Shown one piece after another: positions 1 to 6,210 of a stretch of DNA of 16,283 bases. The DNA is from JAYFNU01 sp034933305 (lineage in GTDB: Bacteria; Bacillota; Clostridia; Oscillospirales; Ruminococcaceae): the NCBI GenBank assembly GCA_034933305.1, contig JAYFNU010000037.1:1-16283 (forward strand), read 5' to 3'. The notes below the pieces were generated by a model. The model was not told where the DNA came from. It searched no databases and saw only the letters and a list, made by a program, of their open reading frames with translations. Position numbers and translations under genes: made by a program. The stretch's first letter is position 1; each line of letters begins with the position of its first letter.

Positions 1-957
1 CGCGCCCGAGAAGACGGAGAAGCCGCTGTCCTTCACGAGGTCGGACAGGTCCGTCAGCTCGAGGCCGAAGCGGGTGTCCGGCTTGTCGGAGCCGAAGCGC
101 TCCATCGCCTCTTTATAGGTCATGCGGCGCAGCGGCGTTTCAATATCGCGGCCGAGAACTTCTTTAAAAACGCGCTTGAGGAAGCCCTCGTTGACGGCGA
201 GCACGTCGTCGATGTCGACGAAGGACATCTCGAGGTCGATCTGGGTGAACTCAGGCTGGCGGTCGGCGCGCAGATCCTCGTCGCGAAAGCAGCGCACGAT
301 CTGGAAATACCGGTCGAAGCCGGACAGCATCAGCAGCTGCTTGTAGAGCTGCGGCGACTGCGGCAGCGCGTAGAAATGGCCGGGATGCAGACGCGCCGGC
401 ACGAGGTAATCGCGCGCGCCCTCCGGCGTCGACTTGATGAGATAGGGCGTCTCGACGTCGACGAAATGGTTCTCGTAAAAGTAGCTGCGCGCGCACATCG
501 CGATGCGGTTGCGCAGGATGAGGTTGCGCGCCATCGACGGACGGCGCAAGTCGAGATAGCGGTAGGTCAGCGCGAGATCGTCGCGCACGTTGACCTCGTC
601 GCGGATCTCGAAGGGCGGCACCTCGGCGCCGCTGAGATGCCGCAGCTCCGTCACGTCGATCTCGTACGCGCCCGTCGCGATCTTGTCGGTCTTGCTCGAG
701 CGCTCGCGCAGGACGCCCTTCGCGATGACGACGTTCTCGCCGCGCACGGCCTTCGCTTTTTCGAAAAGCGGGCGGGGCGTCGCGTCGCCGAAGGCGAGCT
801 GGACGATGCCGGTCACGTCGCGCACGTCCATAAAGATGAGGTTGCCGAGGTCGCGGTTGCGCGCGACATAGCCGGCGACGGTGACTTCCGTGCCGACGGG
901 CGTCTTCAAAAGGTCAGCGGCGTAATGGGTGCGCCGCAGGGTTCCCATGCTTTCCAT
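1..957 (-). CDS. aspS: Aspartyl-tRNA synthetase, N-terminal 319 residues (runs off left edge)
   Basis: Charges tRNA-Asp with aspartate in the cytoplasm. The reading frame is open from the ATG at 957 to the window edge, giving 319 residues of a protein usually near 590, so the C-terminal part including class II motif 3 lies outside. Residues 1-105 form the OB-fold anticodon-binding domain (RDLGNLIFMDVRD at about 35-47). The class II catalytic core then starts, with STPEGARDYLVP at 176-187, the substrate-pocket segment QSPQLYKQ at 200-207, and motif 2 FRDEDLRADRQPEFTQID at 224-241. An ATG four codons in (948) is possible, but GGAG about 9 nt upstream of 957 favours the first. It lies 67 bp behind hisS on the same strand, an arrangement common in Bacillota, and I see no promoter of its own, so co-transcription with hisS is likely. 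Identification is firm. Whether it is discriminating for Asp versus Asn tRNA cannot be told from this part. Confidence 0.96.
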   Translation of the reverse strand, partial: MESMGTLRRTHYAADLLKTPVGTEVTVAGYVARNRDLGNLIFMDVRDVTGIVQLAFGDATPRPLFEKAKAVRGENVVIAKGVLRERSSKTDKIATGAYEIDVTELRHLSGAEVPPFEIRDEVNVRDDLALTYRYLDLRRPSMARNLILRNRIAMCARSYFYENHFVDVETPYLIKSTPEGARDYLVPARLHPGHFYALPQSPQLYKQLLMLSGFDRYFQIVRCFRDEDLRADRQPEFTQIDLEMSFVDIDDVLAVNEGFLKRVFKEVLGRDIETPLRRMTYKEAMERFGSDKPDTRFGLELTDLSDLVKDSGFSVFSGA

Positions 958-1009
958 GACAATACTCTCCGAATATTATTTATTGACGCATAGCCGCGCG
1001 CCGTCGGGT

Positions 1010-1021
1010 CCGCTGCAGCGG
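1010..1021 (-). repeat. Short palindrome just after hisS
   Basis: CCGCTGCAGCGG is a perfect 12-bp palindrome, 3 nt beyond or touching the hisS stop side of the hisS-aspS gap (958-1024). With flanking GTC and GAC it could form a short RNA hairpin with one bulge. There is no T-run behind it in the leftward direction, so it is not a canonical intrinsic terminator. It could stabilise or process the hisS-aspS mRNA; that is conjecture. Confidence 0.35.
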
Positions 1022-1024
1022 GAC

Positions 1025-2290
1025 TTACTTCGAGAGTGCAGCCGCAAGCTGCGCGGGGTCAATGTCGTACGTCGCCGTGCTTCCGTCGCGCATATCGCGC
1101 AGCGCCGCCCTGCCCTCGGCGAGCTCCGTGCCGCCGAGCGTCATCGTGTACGCGGCGCCGAGCTTGTCGGCGTATTTGAGCTGCGCCTTGACGCTGCGCG
1201 CGTTGAGATCGTACTGCGCCCGCACGCCCCGGCGCTGCAGCTCGAAGACGAGCGCGCGCGCCTTGTCGCGGCCCGCCTCGTCCGCCGCGCAGACGAACAG
1301 CGCGACGGGCGGCTCGGGCGGGAAGACGAAGCCCTCCGCTTCGAGCACGTCGACGAGGCGCTCGAGCCCCATGCCGAAGCCGACGGCGGGGATGTGGGGG
1401 CCGCCGAGCATCTCGACGAGGCCGTCGTAGCGGCCGCCGCCGCACACGGTGCCCTGCGCGCCCGCCGCCTCGTGGACGAATTCAAAGACGGTGCGGGTGT
1501 AATAGTCGAGCCCGCGCACAATGCGGGGATTGACGGCGCATTCGATGCCCGCGAGCGCGCACAGGTGCTTCACCTCTTCAAAATGCGCCGCGCAGTCGCC
1601 GCACAGATAATCGAGCGTCAGCGGCGCGTCCTTCGCGACGGCCTGGCAGACGGGGCTCTTGCAGTCGAGGATGCGCAGCGGATTTTTTTCGAGCCGCTCG
1701 CGGCAGGTGTCGCACAGCTCGCTCTCGTGCGCCTTGAAATAGTCGCGCAGCGCCGCATGGTAGACCGGCCGGCATTCCGGGCAGCCGATGGAGTTGATCT
1801 CGAGCCGCACGTTTTTGACCTGCAGCTCGCGCAGGATGGTATCCGCGACGCGGATCGCCTCGCAGTCGGCGTCGGCGCCCGGCGCGCCGTACAGCTCGAT
1901 GCCGCACTGGTGGAATTCGCGCAGACGCCCCGCCTGCGGCTTTTCATAGCGGAAGCAGGACAGGATGTAATATGCGCGCGCCGGCAGCGGGCCGGCGAGG
2001 ATGCCGTTTTGCAAAAAGGAGCGCGCCGTGCCCGCCGTGCCCTCGGGCCGCAGCGTCACGGAGCGTCCGCCCTTGTCGGTGAAGGTGTACATCTCCTTGC
2101 CGACGATGTCGGTCGTGTCGCCGACGCCGCGCGCGAAAAGCTCGGTGTGCTCGAAGGTGGGGACGCGGATCTCGTCGTAGCCGAAGCGGCGGCAGATGTC
2201 CGCGAGCTTCCCCTCGACATAGCGCCACTTATAGCTTTCGCCGGGCAGCACGTCCTTCGTGCCGCGCGGCGCGGTGATCTGCTGAGCCAT
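1025..2290 (-). CDS. hisS: Histidyl-tRNA synthetase
   Basis: Class II synthetase that attaches histidine to tRNA-His; a cytoplasmic dimer in known family members. The 421 residues match the usual bacterial length. Visible marks are motif 2 with the FRYEKPQAGRLREFHQ block at 113-128, the histidine-specific RGLDYYTRT at 259-267, the GGGRYDG loop at 284-290, and motif 3 GFGMGLERL at 304-312; the anticodon-binding domain follows from about 325. The insertion region carries paired cysteines at 170/173, 193/196, 210/215 and 230/233, a pattern I recall in other Firmicute HisRS and which may bind metal. The open frame extends much further upstream, but that part is a shadow of mgsA. ATG at 2290 is preceded by AGGAGA 5-6 nt away. 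An intrinsic terminator stands between mgsA and this gene, so expression must come from read-through or a promoter I could not find. Confidence 0.97.
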   Translation of the reverse strand: MAQQITAPRGTKDVLPGESYKWRYVEGKLADICRRFGYDEIRVPTFEHTELFARGVGDTTDIVGKEMYTFTDKGGRSVTLRPEGTAGTARSFLQNGILAGPLPARAYYILSCFRYEKPQAGRLREFHQCGIELYGAPGADADCEAIRVADTILRELQVKNVRLEINSIGCPECRPVYHAALRDYFKAHESELCDTCRERLEKNPLRILDCKSPVCQAVAKDAPLTLDYLCGDCAAHFEEVKHLCALAGIECAVNPRIVRGLDYYTRTVFEFVHEAAGAQGTVCGGGRYDGLVEMLGGPHIPAVGFGMGLERLVDVLEAEGFVFPPEPPVALFVCAADEAGRDKARALVFELQRRGVRAQYDLNARSVKAQLKYADKLGAAYTMTLGGTELAEGRAALRDMRDGSTATYDIDPAQLAAALSK

Positions 2291-2306
2291 ACATTCTCCT
2301 CGCTTT

Positions 2307-2333
2307 AAAAACGTCCCCGCGCGAGCGGGGACG
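2307..2333 (-). terminator. Intrinsic terminator between mgsA and hisS
   Basis: Read leftward, 9-bp perfect arms CGTCCCCGC and GCGGGGACG (2333-2325 and 2320-2312) enclose a 4-nt loop and are followed by five T (2311-2307). It sits in the 62-bp gap between the mgsA stop and the hisS start, only about 8 nt from the hisS ribosome binding site. The form is that of a standard rho-independent terminator for the minD-mgsA transcript. Because hisS lies immediately behind with no visible promoter, it may also act as a partial terminator or attenuator. Confidence 0.8.
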
Positions 2334-2352
2334 GGATGAGCCGTCTCGGACT

Positions 2353-2778
2353 TTACTCGGCGGCGCCGCCGTGGGTGGGATTGACGATGTTGCGCCAGTC
2401 GAGGTCGCCGCGGTTGAGGCCGTGGATGAGGACCTCTGCCGTCGCGATGTTCGTCGCGACGGGGATGCTGTGCACATCGCACAGCCGCAGCATCGTCAGC
2501 GTGATCTCGTCGGCCTCGAAGGACTTGGTGGACAGCGGGTCGCGGAACAGCAGCACGAGGTCGATCTCGTTGCAGGCGATGCGGGCGTTGATCTGCTGCG
2601 TGCCGCCCTGCGCGCCGGCGAGGAAGCGCTGGATGTTGAGCCCCGTCGCCTCGCTGACGAGCTTGCCGGTGACGCCCGTCGCGCACAGATTGTGCCGCGC
2701 GAGGATGCCCTTGTATGCAATGCAGAACTGGATCATCAGTTCCTTTTTGGAATCATGCGCGATCAAAGCGATATTCAT
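2353..2778 (-). CDS. mgsA: Methylglyoxal synthase-like protein with altered active site
   Basis: The family converts dihydroxyacetone phosphate to methylglyoxal plus phosphate, a bypass of lower glycolysis. The 141 residues cover the full fold: IALIAHDSKKELM at 3-15, CATGVTGKLVSEATGL at 32-47, FRDPLS near 78-83, and IPVATNIATAE near 105-115. Two positions are unusual. The block normally read GGDQQ, whose Asp is the catalytic base (Asp71 in E. coli), is GGTQQ here. The loop normally read PHEPD, with a catalytic His (His98 in E. coli), reads SFEAD, and two extra residues follow before the LRLCD helix. His of AHD and Asp of RDPL are kept. The comparison is from remembered E. coli and B. subtilis sequences. 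The reading frame is intact, with AGGAG 7 nt before ATG, so this looks like a changed function rather than decay. It is 34 bp behind the MinD-like gene, presumably one transcript. Confidence 0.85.
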   Translation of the reverse strand: MNIALIAHDSKKELMIQFCIAYKGILARHNLCATGVTGKLVSEATGLNIQRFLAGAQGGTQQINARIACNEIDLVLLFRDPLSTKSFEADEITLTMLRLCDVHSIPVATNIATAEVLIHGLNRGDLDWRNIVNPTHGGAAE

Positions 2779-2812
2779 GTCAATTCTCCTTCAAAGCTTC
2801 AACGGGCGTCTT

Positions 2813-3544
2813 TCAGCGGATGGCGAGCGGGACGTCGTCGCCGCACAGCCGGGCCGCGATGTTCGCATAGACCCGCGCCGCGAGCGACGATCCCGGCAGC
2901 GGGTGGCCCATGGCGGCGTACAGCGCGATGTCGTCGTCCTCGGGGATGGCGCCGATGAGCTGCAGGCCGATGTTGTCGATGCAGTAGTCGAGATCCGGCA
3001 CGACGCCGGCGTCGATGCGGGACGGGACGATGCGGCTGAGCGCGAGGCGCAGCTTCGGCACCTCGAGCTCGGTCAGACGGTCGGCGACGATGCGCGCGTC
3101 GCGCACGCCGACGGGATCGGGCGTCGCGAGCAGGATGGCGTTCATCGCGACGGTGCCCGCGGCGACCATCGTGTCGTTGTAGCACGCCGTGTCGATGAGA
3201 ATGTTGTCGTAGCTCTCGCTGAGCGCGGTGCACAGCTTGACGAACTGGTCGCCCTTGAGCGACTCGTAATTGTACGGCGCGGACAGGACGTAGATCTCCT
3301 TGCGCGGCGCCGGCGCCTTGACGATGGCGCGGTCGGGCTCGCAGCGCCCGCTGAGCACGTCGAAGATATCGTACACGGTCATGCCGTACACGCCCGCATA
3401 GATATCGAGACTGCGCAGGCCGTTGTCGAGCTCGATGACGAGCACGCGTTTGCCCATTGCCGAAAGCGCGTCGGCGAGGAACACGCACAGGCTCGATTTG
3501 CCCGCGCCGTCCTTGGCCGATGCGGCCATTGTGATCATACCCAT
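2813..3544 (-). CDS. minD: MinD/ParA-family ATPase lacking the C-terminal membrane helix
   Basis: Member of the deviant Walker A ATPases; MinD normally binds membrane as an ATP dimer and positions division inhibitors. The 243 residues show SAKDGAGKSS at 9-18 with both signature lysines (K11, K16), although the usual KGGVGKT is changed at three positions. Also visible are the switch-like ELDNGLRSLD at about 38-47 (MinD: D-x-D-x-GLRNLD) and a Walker B-type NILIDTA near 113-119. The protein ends GDDVPLAIR, just after the point where clostridial MinD reads GEEVPF and then adds an amphipathic membrane-targeting helix; that helix is absent and no other frame restores it. No minC or minE is in the window. 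Start ATG 3544 has GAGG 10 nt upstream. It is followed by mgsA. It may be a true but divergent MinD or a soluble ParA-like regulator. Confidence 0.82.
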   Translation of the reverse strand: MGMITMAASAKDGAGKSSLCVFLADALSAMGKRVLVIELDNGLRSLDIYAGVYGMTVYDIFDVLSGRCEPDRAIVKAPAPRKEIYVLSAPYNYESLKGDQFVKLCTALSESYDNILIDTACYNDTMVAAGTVAMNAILLATPDPVGVRDARIVADRLTELEVPKLRLALSRIVPSRIDAGVVPDLDYCIDNIGLQLIGAIPEDDDIALYAAMGHPLPGSSLAARVYANIAARLCGDDVPLAIR

Positions 3545-3565
3545 AAAAAAACTACCTCACCCGCC

Positions 3566-3594
3566 ATTATAGCAAAATCCGGCGGGCTGTACAA
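3566..3594 (-). promoter_or_regulatory. Promoter of minD-mgsA with inverted repeat around the -10
   Basis: Leftward TTGTAC (3594-3589), 17-bp spacer, perfect TATAAT (3571-3566). The -35 is weak. Six-base arms CCCGCC and GGCGGG (3560-3565 and 3581-3586 on the plus strand) flank the -10 symmetrically, which could be an operator. The expected start would leave a leader of only about 15 nt before the ATG, just including the ribosome binding site. Confidence 0.6.
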
Positions 3595-3613
3595 CCTCAG
3601 GATGGATAAAAAG

Positions 3614-4180
3614 TCAAAGTCCCATCGAGCGCAGCAGCACGTGCAGCCGCGACACCGGCAGGCCCATGACGTTGAAGTAATCGCCCTCGATGCCCTTTAC
3701 AAACTTCGCCGCGCCGCCCTGGATGCCGTAGGCGCCCGCCTTGTCGTAGGGATCGCCGCTGTCGACATAGGCGGCCAGCTCCGCTTCGGGGATCTCGTAG
3801 AATTCGACGTCGGTCCGGCAGGTGAGCGTCTGACGGCCCGCGGGGGCGATGACGCACACGCCGGTGTAGACGCTGTGGACGTTGCCGGACAGCGCGCGCA
3901 GCATCGCGAGCGCCTCCTCGCGGCCGCGCGGCTTGCCGAGGATGCGGCCGCCGAAGCTGACGACGGTGTCGCAGCCGACGACGGGATTGCGCGGGTACGA
4001 CTGGGCGACGGCCCCGCATTTGAGCGTGCCGAGCGCGAGGCACAGCGCCGCGGGATCCGTCTCCCGCACGACGCTCTCATCGACATGGGATTCCGCGCAC
4101 ACGAATTTCTCCCGCACGAGCGAGAAAAGCTCGCGCCGGCGCGGACTTTTGGAAGCGAGAACGATCACCTGCGCGTCCAT
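3614..4180 (-). CDS. maf: Maf-family nucleotide pyrophosphatase
   Basis: Maf proteins hydrolyse non-canonical or canonical nucleoside triphosphates to monophosphates and have been linked to septum formation. The 188 residues carry the family signatures: LASKSPRRRELF at 8-19, GCDTVV at 69-74, GKP at 82-84, YTG at 105-107, DPYDKAGAYGIQG at 143-155, and GLPVSRL at 173-179. The frame could begin at a GTG two codons earlier (4186), but GTGAGG lies 7 nt before the ATG at 4180 and only 1 nt before the GTG, so ATG is chosen. It follows the small membrane gene by 9 nt and belongs to the zapA-dut operon. In many Clostridia maf heads the mreBCD-minCDE cluster; here only a MinD-like gene and mgsA follow. 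Pyrimidine versus modified-base substrate preference cannot be settled by eye. Confidence 0.93.
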   Translation of the reverse strand: MDAQVIVLASKSPRRRELFSLVREKFVCAESHVDESVVRETDPAALCLALGTLKCGAVAQSYPRNPVVGCDTVVSFGGRILGKPRGREEALAMLRALSGNVHSVYTGVCVIAPAGRQTLTCRTDVEFYEIPEAELAAYVDSGDPYDKAGAYGIQGGAAKFVKGIEGDYFNVMGLPVSRLHVLLRSMGL

Positions 4181-4189
4181 AGGCACACC

Positions 4190-4468
4190 TCACGAATTCA
4201 TCACGAAGGTCAGCACGAGCGCGGCGATGCCGACGAGGGCGACCGTCAGGTGCTTTCCGCTGCCGCTTTTGGCATACAGGAAGGAGAACACGACCGACAG
4301 CAGCGCCGGCAGCGCGAGCCCCGGCAGCTTCGGCAGCGTTGTGCCCGCCGCGCCCGACAGCGTGATCTGCATGACGAGCGTGTCGGGCAGCAGCGTCCAG
4401 CCGGCCGCCGCGAGTCCGCAGGCGACGGCGGCGAGCAGCAGCGCGAACAGAAGACGTTTGTTTTTCAT
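4190..4468 (-). CDS. Small membrane protein, DUF1648/SdpI N-terminus-like
   Basis: The protein is 92 residues long and strongly hydrophobic, with three likely membrane segments at about 5-27, 45-66 and 73-90. After the first segment comes WTLLPDTLVMQITLSGAAG and then a PKLPGLALPALL stretch. This resembles the LP-x-x-hydrophobic-G arrangement of DUF1648 domains, seen in SdpI-type immunity and signalling proteins, but the usual HWN residues are not obvious, so the match is tentative. Full SdpI proteins are about twice this length or more. ATG 4468 has AGAGG 9 nt upstream, inside a palindrome. It lies 33 bp behind dut and 9 bp before maf, so it is co-transcribed with nucleotide-pool and division genes. 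Function unknown. Confidence 0.8.
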   Translation of the reverse strand: MKNKRLLFALLLAAVACGLAAAGWTLLPDTLVMQITLSGAAGTTLPKLPGLALPALLSVVFSFLYAKSGSGKHLTVALVGIAALVLTFVMNS

Positions 4469-4470
4469 AA

Positions 4471-4482
4471 AGAGGATCCTCT
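4471..4482 (-). promoter_or_regulatory. Palindrome covering the ribosome binding site of the small membrane gene
   Basis: AGAGGATCCTCT is a perfect 12-bp palindrome that contains the AGAGG ribosome binding site of the 92-residue membrane protein. In RNA it could fold only into a 4-bp stem with a GATC loop, hiding the site weakly. It may be chance. Confidence 0.3.
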
Positions 4483-4501
4483 CAAAAAAATGTGGGAGGG
4501 T

Positions 4502-4948
4502 TCACTTGCCCGTCGAGCCGAAGCCGCCCGCGCCGCGGGCGGTCTCGCTGAGCTCGTCGGCCTGCGCGAGCGGCAGCCCGGCGAGCGGCACGAACACCAG
4601 CTGCGCGATGCGGTCGCCGCACCGCACGGTAAAGGGCTCCGCGCCGTGGTTGACGAGACCGACGATGAGCTCGCCGCGGTAGTCGCTGTCGATGACGCCG
4701 ACGGAATTGACGAGCGTGACGGCGTGCTTCATGCCGAGGCCGCTGCGGGGAAAGACGAGCGCGACATAATCCGCCGACGGCAGCTCGAGGGCGACGCCCG
4801 TGGGCACGCCGGCGTAAGCGCCGGGCGCGAGCGTGAGCGGCTCGCCGTTCACGGCGTAAAGATCATATCCCGCCGAGCCCGGCGTCGCGCGCGCGGGCAT
4901 TTTCGCGCGGCCGTTCAGCAGCCGCACCCGGACGGCGGGCCCCGTCAC
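4502..4948 (-). CDS. dut: dUTP diphosphatase (dUTPase)
   Basis: Hydrolyses dUTP to dUMP and pyrophosphate, limiting uracil in DNA and feeding thymidylate synthesis. All five motifs of the trimeric dUTPase family are present in the 148 residues: I AGYDLYA (26-32), II PRSGLGM (67-73), III GVIDSDYRGEL (84-94) with the catalytic Asp, IV GDRIAQLVF (111-119), and V RGAGGFGSTG (138-147). The start is GTG at 4948, overlapping the TGA of the upstream zapA-like gene (GTGA). No good ribosome binding site is visible, which points to translational coupling. An internal ATG (residue 17) would remove the first beta strand and is unlikely. dcd, the enzyme that makes dUTP from dCTP, is elsewhere in this window on the same strand. 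Confidence 0.96.
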   Translation of the reverse strand: MTGPAVRVRLLNGRAKMPARATPGSAGYDLYAVNGEPLTLAPGAYAGVPTGVALELPSADYVALVFPRSGLGMKHAVTLVNSVGVIDSDYRGELIVGLVNHGAEPFTVRCGDRIAQLVFVPLAGLPLAQADELSETARGAGGFGSTGK

Positions 4949-6147
4949 AGGTCGCGCGTCCAGTCGAGATCGGGCATGTCGTCGTCCCGGGTCTTCGGCT
5001 TGGCGGAGGACTTCTGCGGGGCCGGCTCCTTTTCGAGCCGCGCCTGTTCCTCGGCGCGCTCGCGGTCGCGCACGGCGTATTCGCCGCGGAAATATTCCTC
5101 AGGCTTGTCGTCGATGTCGATGTCGAACGGGAAGCTCGAGATCTCCTCCTCGAGCTTCTGGATCGGGTCGGCGCTCTCGGGCGCCTCCAGATCCTCGATG
5201 ATCTCGGGCTCGCCGCCGTGCGGCGCGCTCTGCGCGTCCGGATGGAAGAACGGATCGGCCTCGGCTTTCCCGGCGGCCGGAGCGGCCGGTTCGAGCACGG
5301 TCTGTTCGACCGCCTGCGCGGGGGCGGCCGGCTGCGGCGCCGTCCGGGCGGGCGCCTTGTCCGCGGGGGCGGGAGCGGTCTGCTGCGGCGCGGGAGCGGT
5401 CTGCTGCGGCGCGGGGACAGTCTGCTGCGGCGCGGGGGCGGCCGGAGACGCCTTTTCGGCCGCCTCGCGGCTCGCGCGGATGGAATCGAGGACGCTCTGG
5501 ATCTCGTCCTTGGCCTGGCCGGCGGTCGGCGCGGCGGCGGGGGCCGCCTGCTTCGCGCGCAGCTTTTCCTCGAGCGAGGAGATGGTCTCAAGATGGATGT
5601 TGATGACGGAATTGAGGCGCGCGATCTCCTTGTCCTGACCGGAGATGTATTCGTTCATCGCGTTGGATTTTTCGGTGAGCGCGCTGAGCTGTCCCATGAG
5701 GTCGGCGATCTGTTTTTTGCCGCGGTTGGCCTCGGCCGTCGCCTTCGCGAGCTCGTTCTTGAACTGCTCGATGGCGCCGGACGCGTCGCCCTCGGAGGCG
5801 ATGCGCGTGAGGTGCTGGCGCATGGCGCCGAGCTCGACCGTCAGCTCGGAATTCTTCTTGCACTCCTCGTCGTACTGCAGCTTCGCGTTGGCGGCGTCGG
5901 CGAGATATTCCTTGATCTGGTTGCGCAGGTTGTTCGTCGCGCGGTTGGATTTGCGGAAGCTGTCGAGATAGTCGATGGCGCACAGCAGCGCCGCGCTCGT
6001 GACGGAAGCGCTCGTATTGGAGTCCAGGATCTGGCGCATATCGGCGTCGATGTCCTCGGCGAGGGCGACGGCGTAGGCCTCGTCCTCGGTGGTGGAGACA
6101 GGTATGCTGATATCGGCGATTTTAAGAATGAGTTTGTTGTCCGGCAT
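4945..6147 (-). CDS. zapA: ZapA-domain cell division protein with long coiled-coil and Pro/Ala-rich tail
   Basis: ZapA binds FtsZ and bundles its filaments at the division site. Residues 1-85 fit the family: KLILKIADISIPVST, then EAYAVALAEDIDADMRQIL at 23-41, and the SAALLCAIDYLDSF helix at 51-64. Typical ZapA is about 85-110 residues; this protein has 400. A long helical region with coiled-coil character runs from about 70 to 200. A Pro/Ala/Gln-rich region of about 200-295 includes three tandem seven-residue PAPQQT(V/A) units at 238-259. An acidic region at 312-356 and a basic-then-acidic C-terminus ending DDDMPDLDWTRDL complete it. The gene leads the zapA-dut-membrane protein-maf operon from a good promoter. 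Only a weak GGGG ribosome binding site precedes ATG 6147. Cytoplasmic; no signal peptide. The ZapA assignment is likely; the role of the tail is unknown. Confidence 0.82.
   Translation of the reverse strand: MPDNKLILKIADISIPVSTTEDEAYAVALAEDIDADMRQILDSNTSASVTSAALLCAIDYLDSFRKSNRATNNLRNQIKEYLADAANAKLQYDEECKKNSELTVELGAMRQHLTRIASEGDASGAIEQFKNELAKATAEANRGKKQIADLMGQLSALTEKSNAMNEYISGQDKEIARLNSVINIHLETISSLEEKLRAKQAAPAAAPTAGQAKDEIQSVLDSIRASREAAEKASPAAPAPQQTVPAPQQTAPAPQQTAPAPADKAPARTAPQPAAPAQAVEQTVLEPAAPAAGKAEADPFFHPDAQSAPHGGEPEIIEDLEAPESADPIQKLEEEISSFPFDIDIDDKPEEYFRGEYAVRDRERAEEQARLEKEPAPQKSSAKPKTRDDDMPDLDWTRDL
5369..5431 (-). repeat. Three 21-bp tandem repeats inside the zapA-like gene
   Basis: Units at 5369-5389, 5390-5410 and 5411-5431; the first two are identical on the plus strand and the third has small changes. 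They encode PAPQQT(V/A) in the low-complexity linker at residues 238-259. Being a multiple of three, copy-number change would keep the frame. Confidence 0.9.
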
Positions 6148-6181
6148 GTTTAAAACCCCGTCAAATGCATATATTTTTTAT

Positions 6182-6210
6182 ATTATAATACAAAACGGCC
6201 GCCATTACAA
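6182..6210 (-). promoter_or_regulatory. Promoter of the zapA-dut-maf operon
   Basis: Leftward TTGTAA (6210-6205), 17-bp spacer, TATAAT (6187-6182), a strong sigma-A-like match. The expected start near 6175 gives a leader of about 28 nt. The spacer contains GCCGTTTT ending 4 nt before the -10. Confidence 0.8.

Noticed and set aside
958..1024. Possible promoter for aspS (TAATAT near 978-973)
   Set aside because: No acceptable -35 at any normal spacing; operon read-through from hisS is simpler.
2291..2686. Upstream extension of the hisS open frame by 132 codons
   Set aside because: It overlaps mgsA antisense-free but in another frame on the same strand, crosses the terminator, has no family similarity and lacks the ribosome binding site seen at 2290.
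2336..5638. Plus-strand open frame of 1100 codons opposite maf, minD, dut and zapA
   Set aside because: High-GC shadow of well-identified minus-strand genes; composition is Arg/Asp/His-rich and shows no domain.
6150..6170. Six-codon upstream frame MHLTGF before zapA, mirroring MEQKRIC before glgP
   Set aside because: No ribosome binding site upstream and AT-rich leader; likely chance, so not called as a leader peptide.
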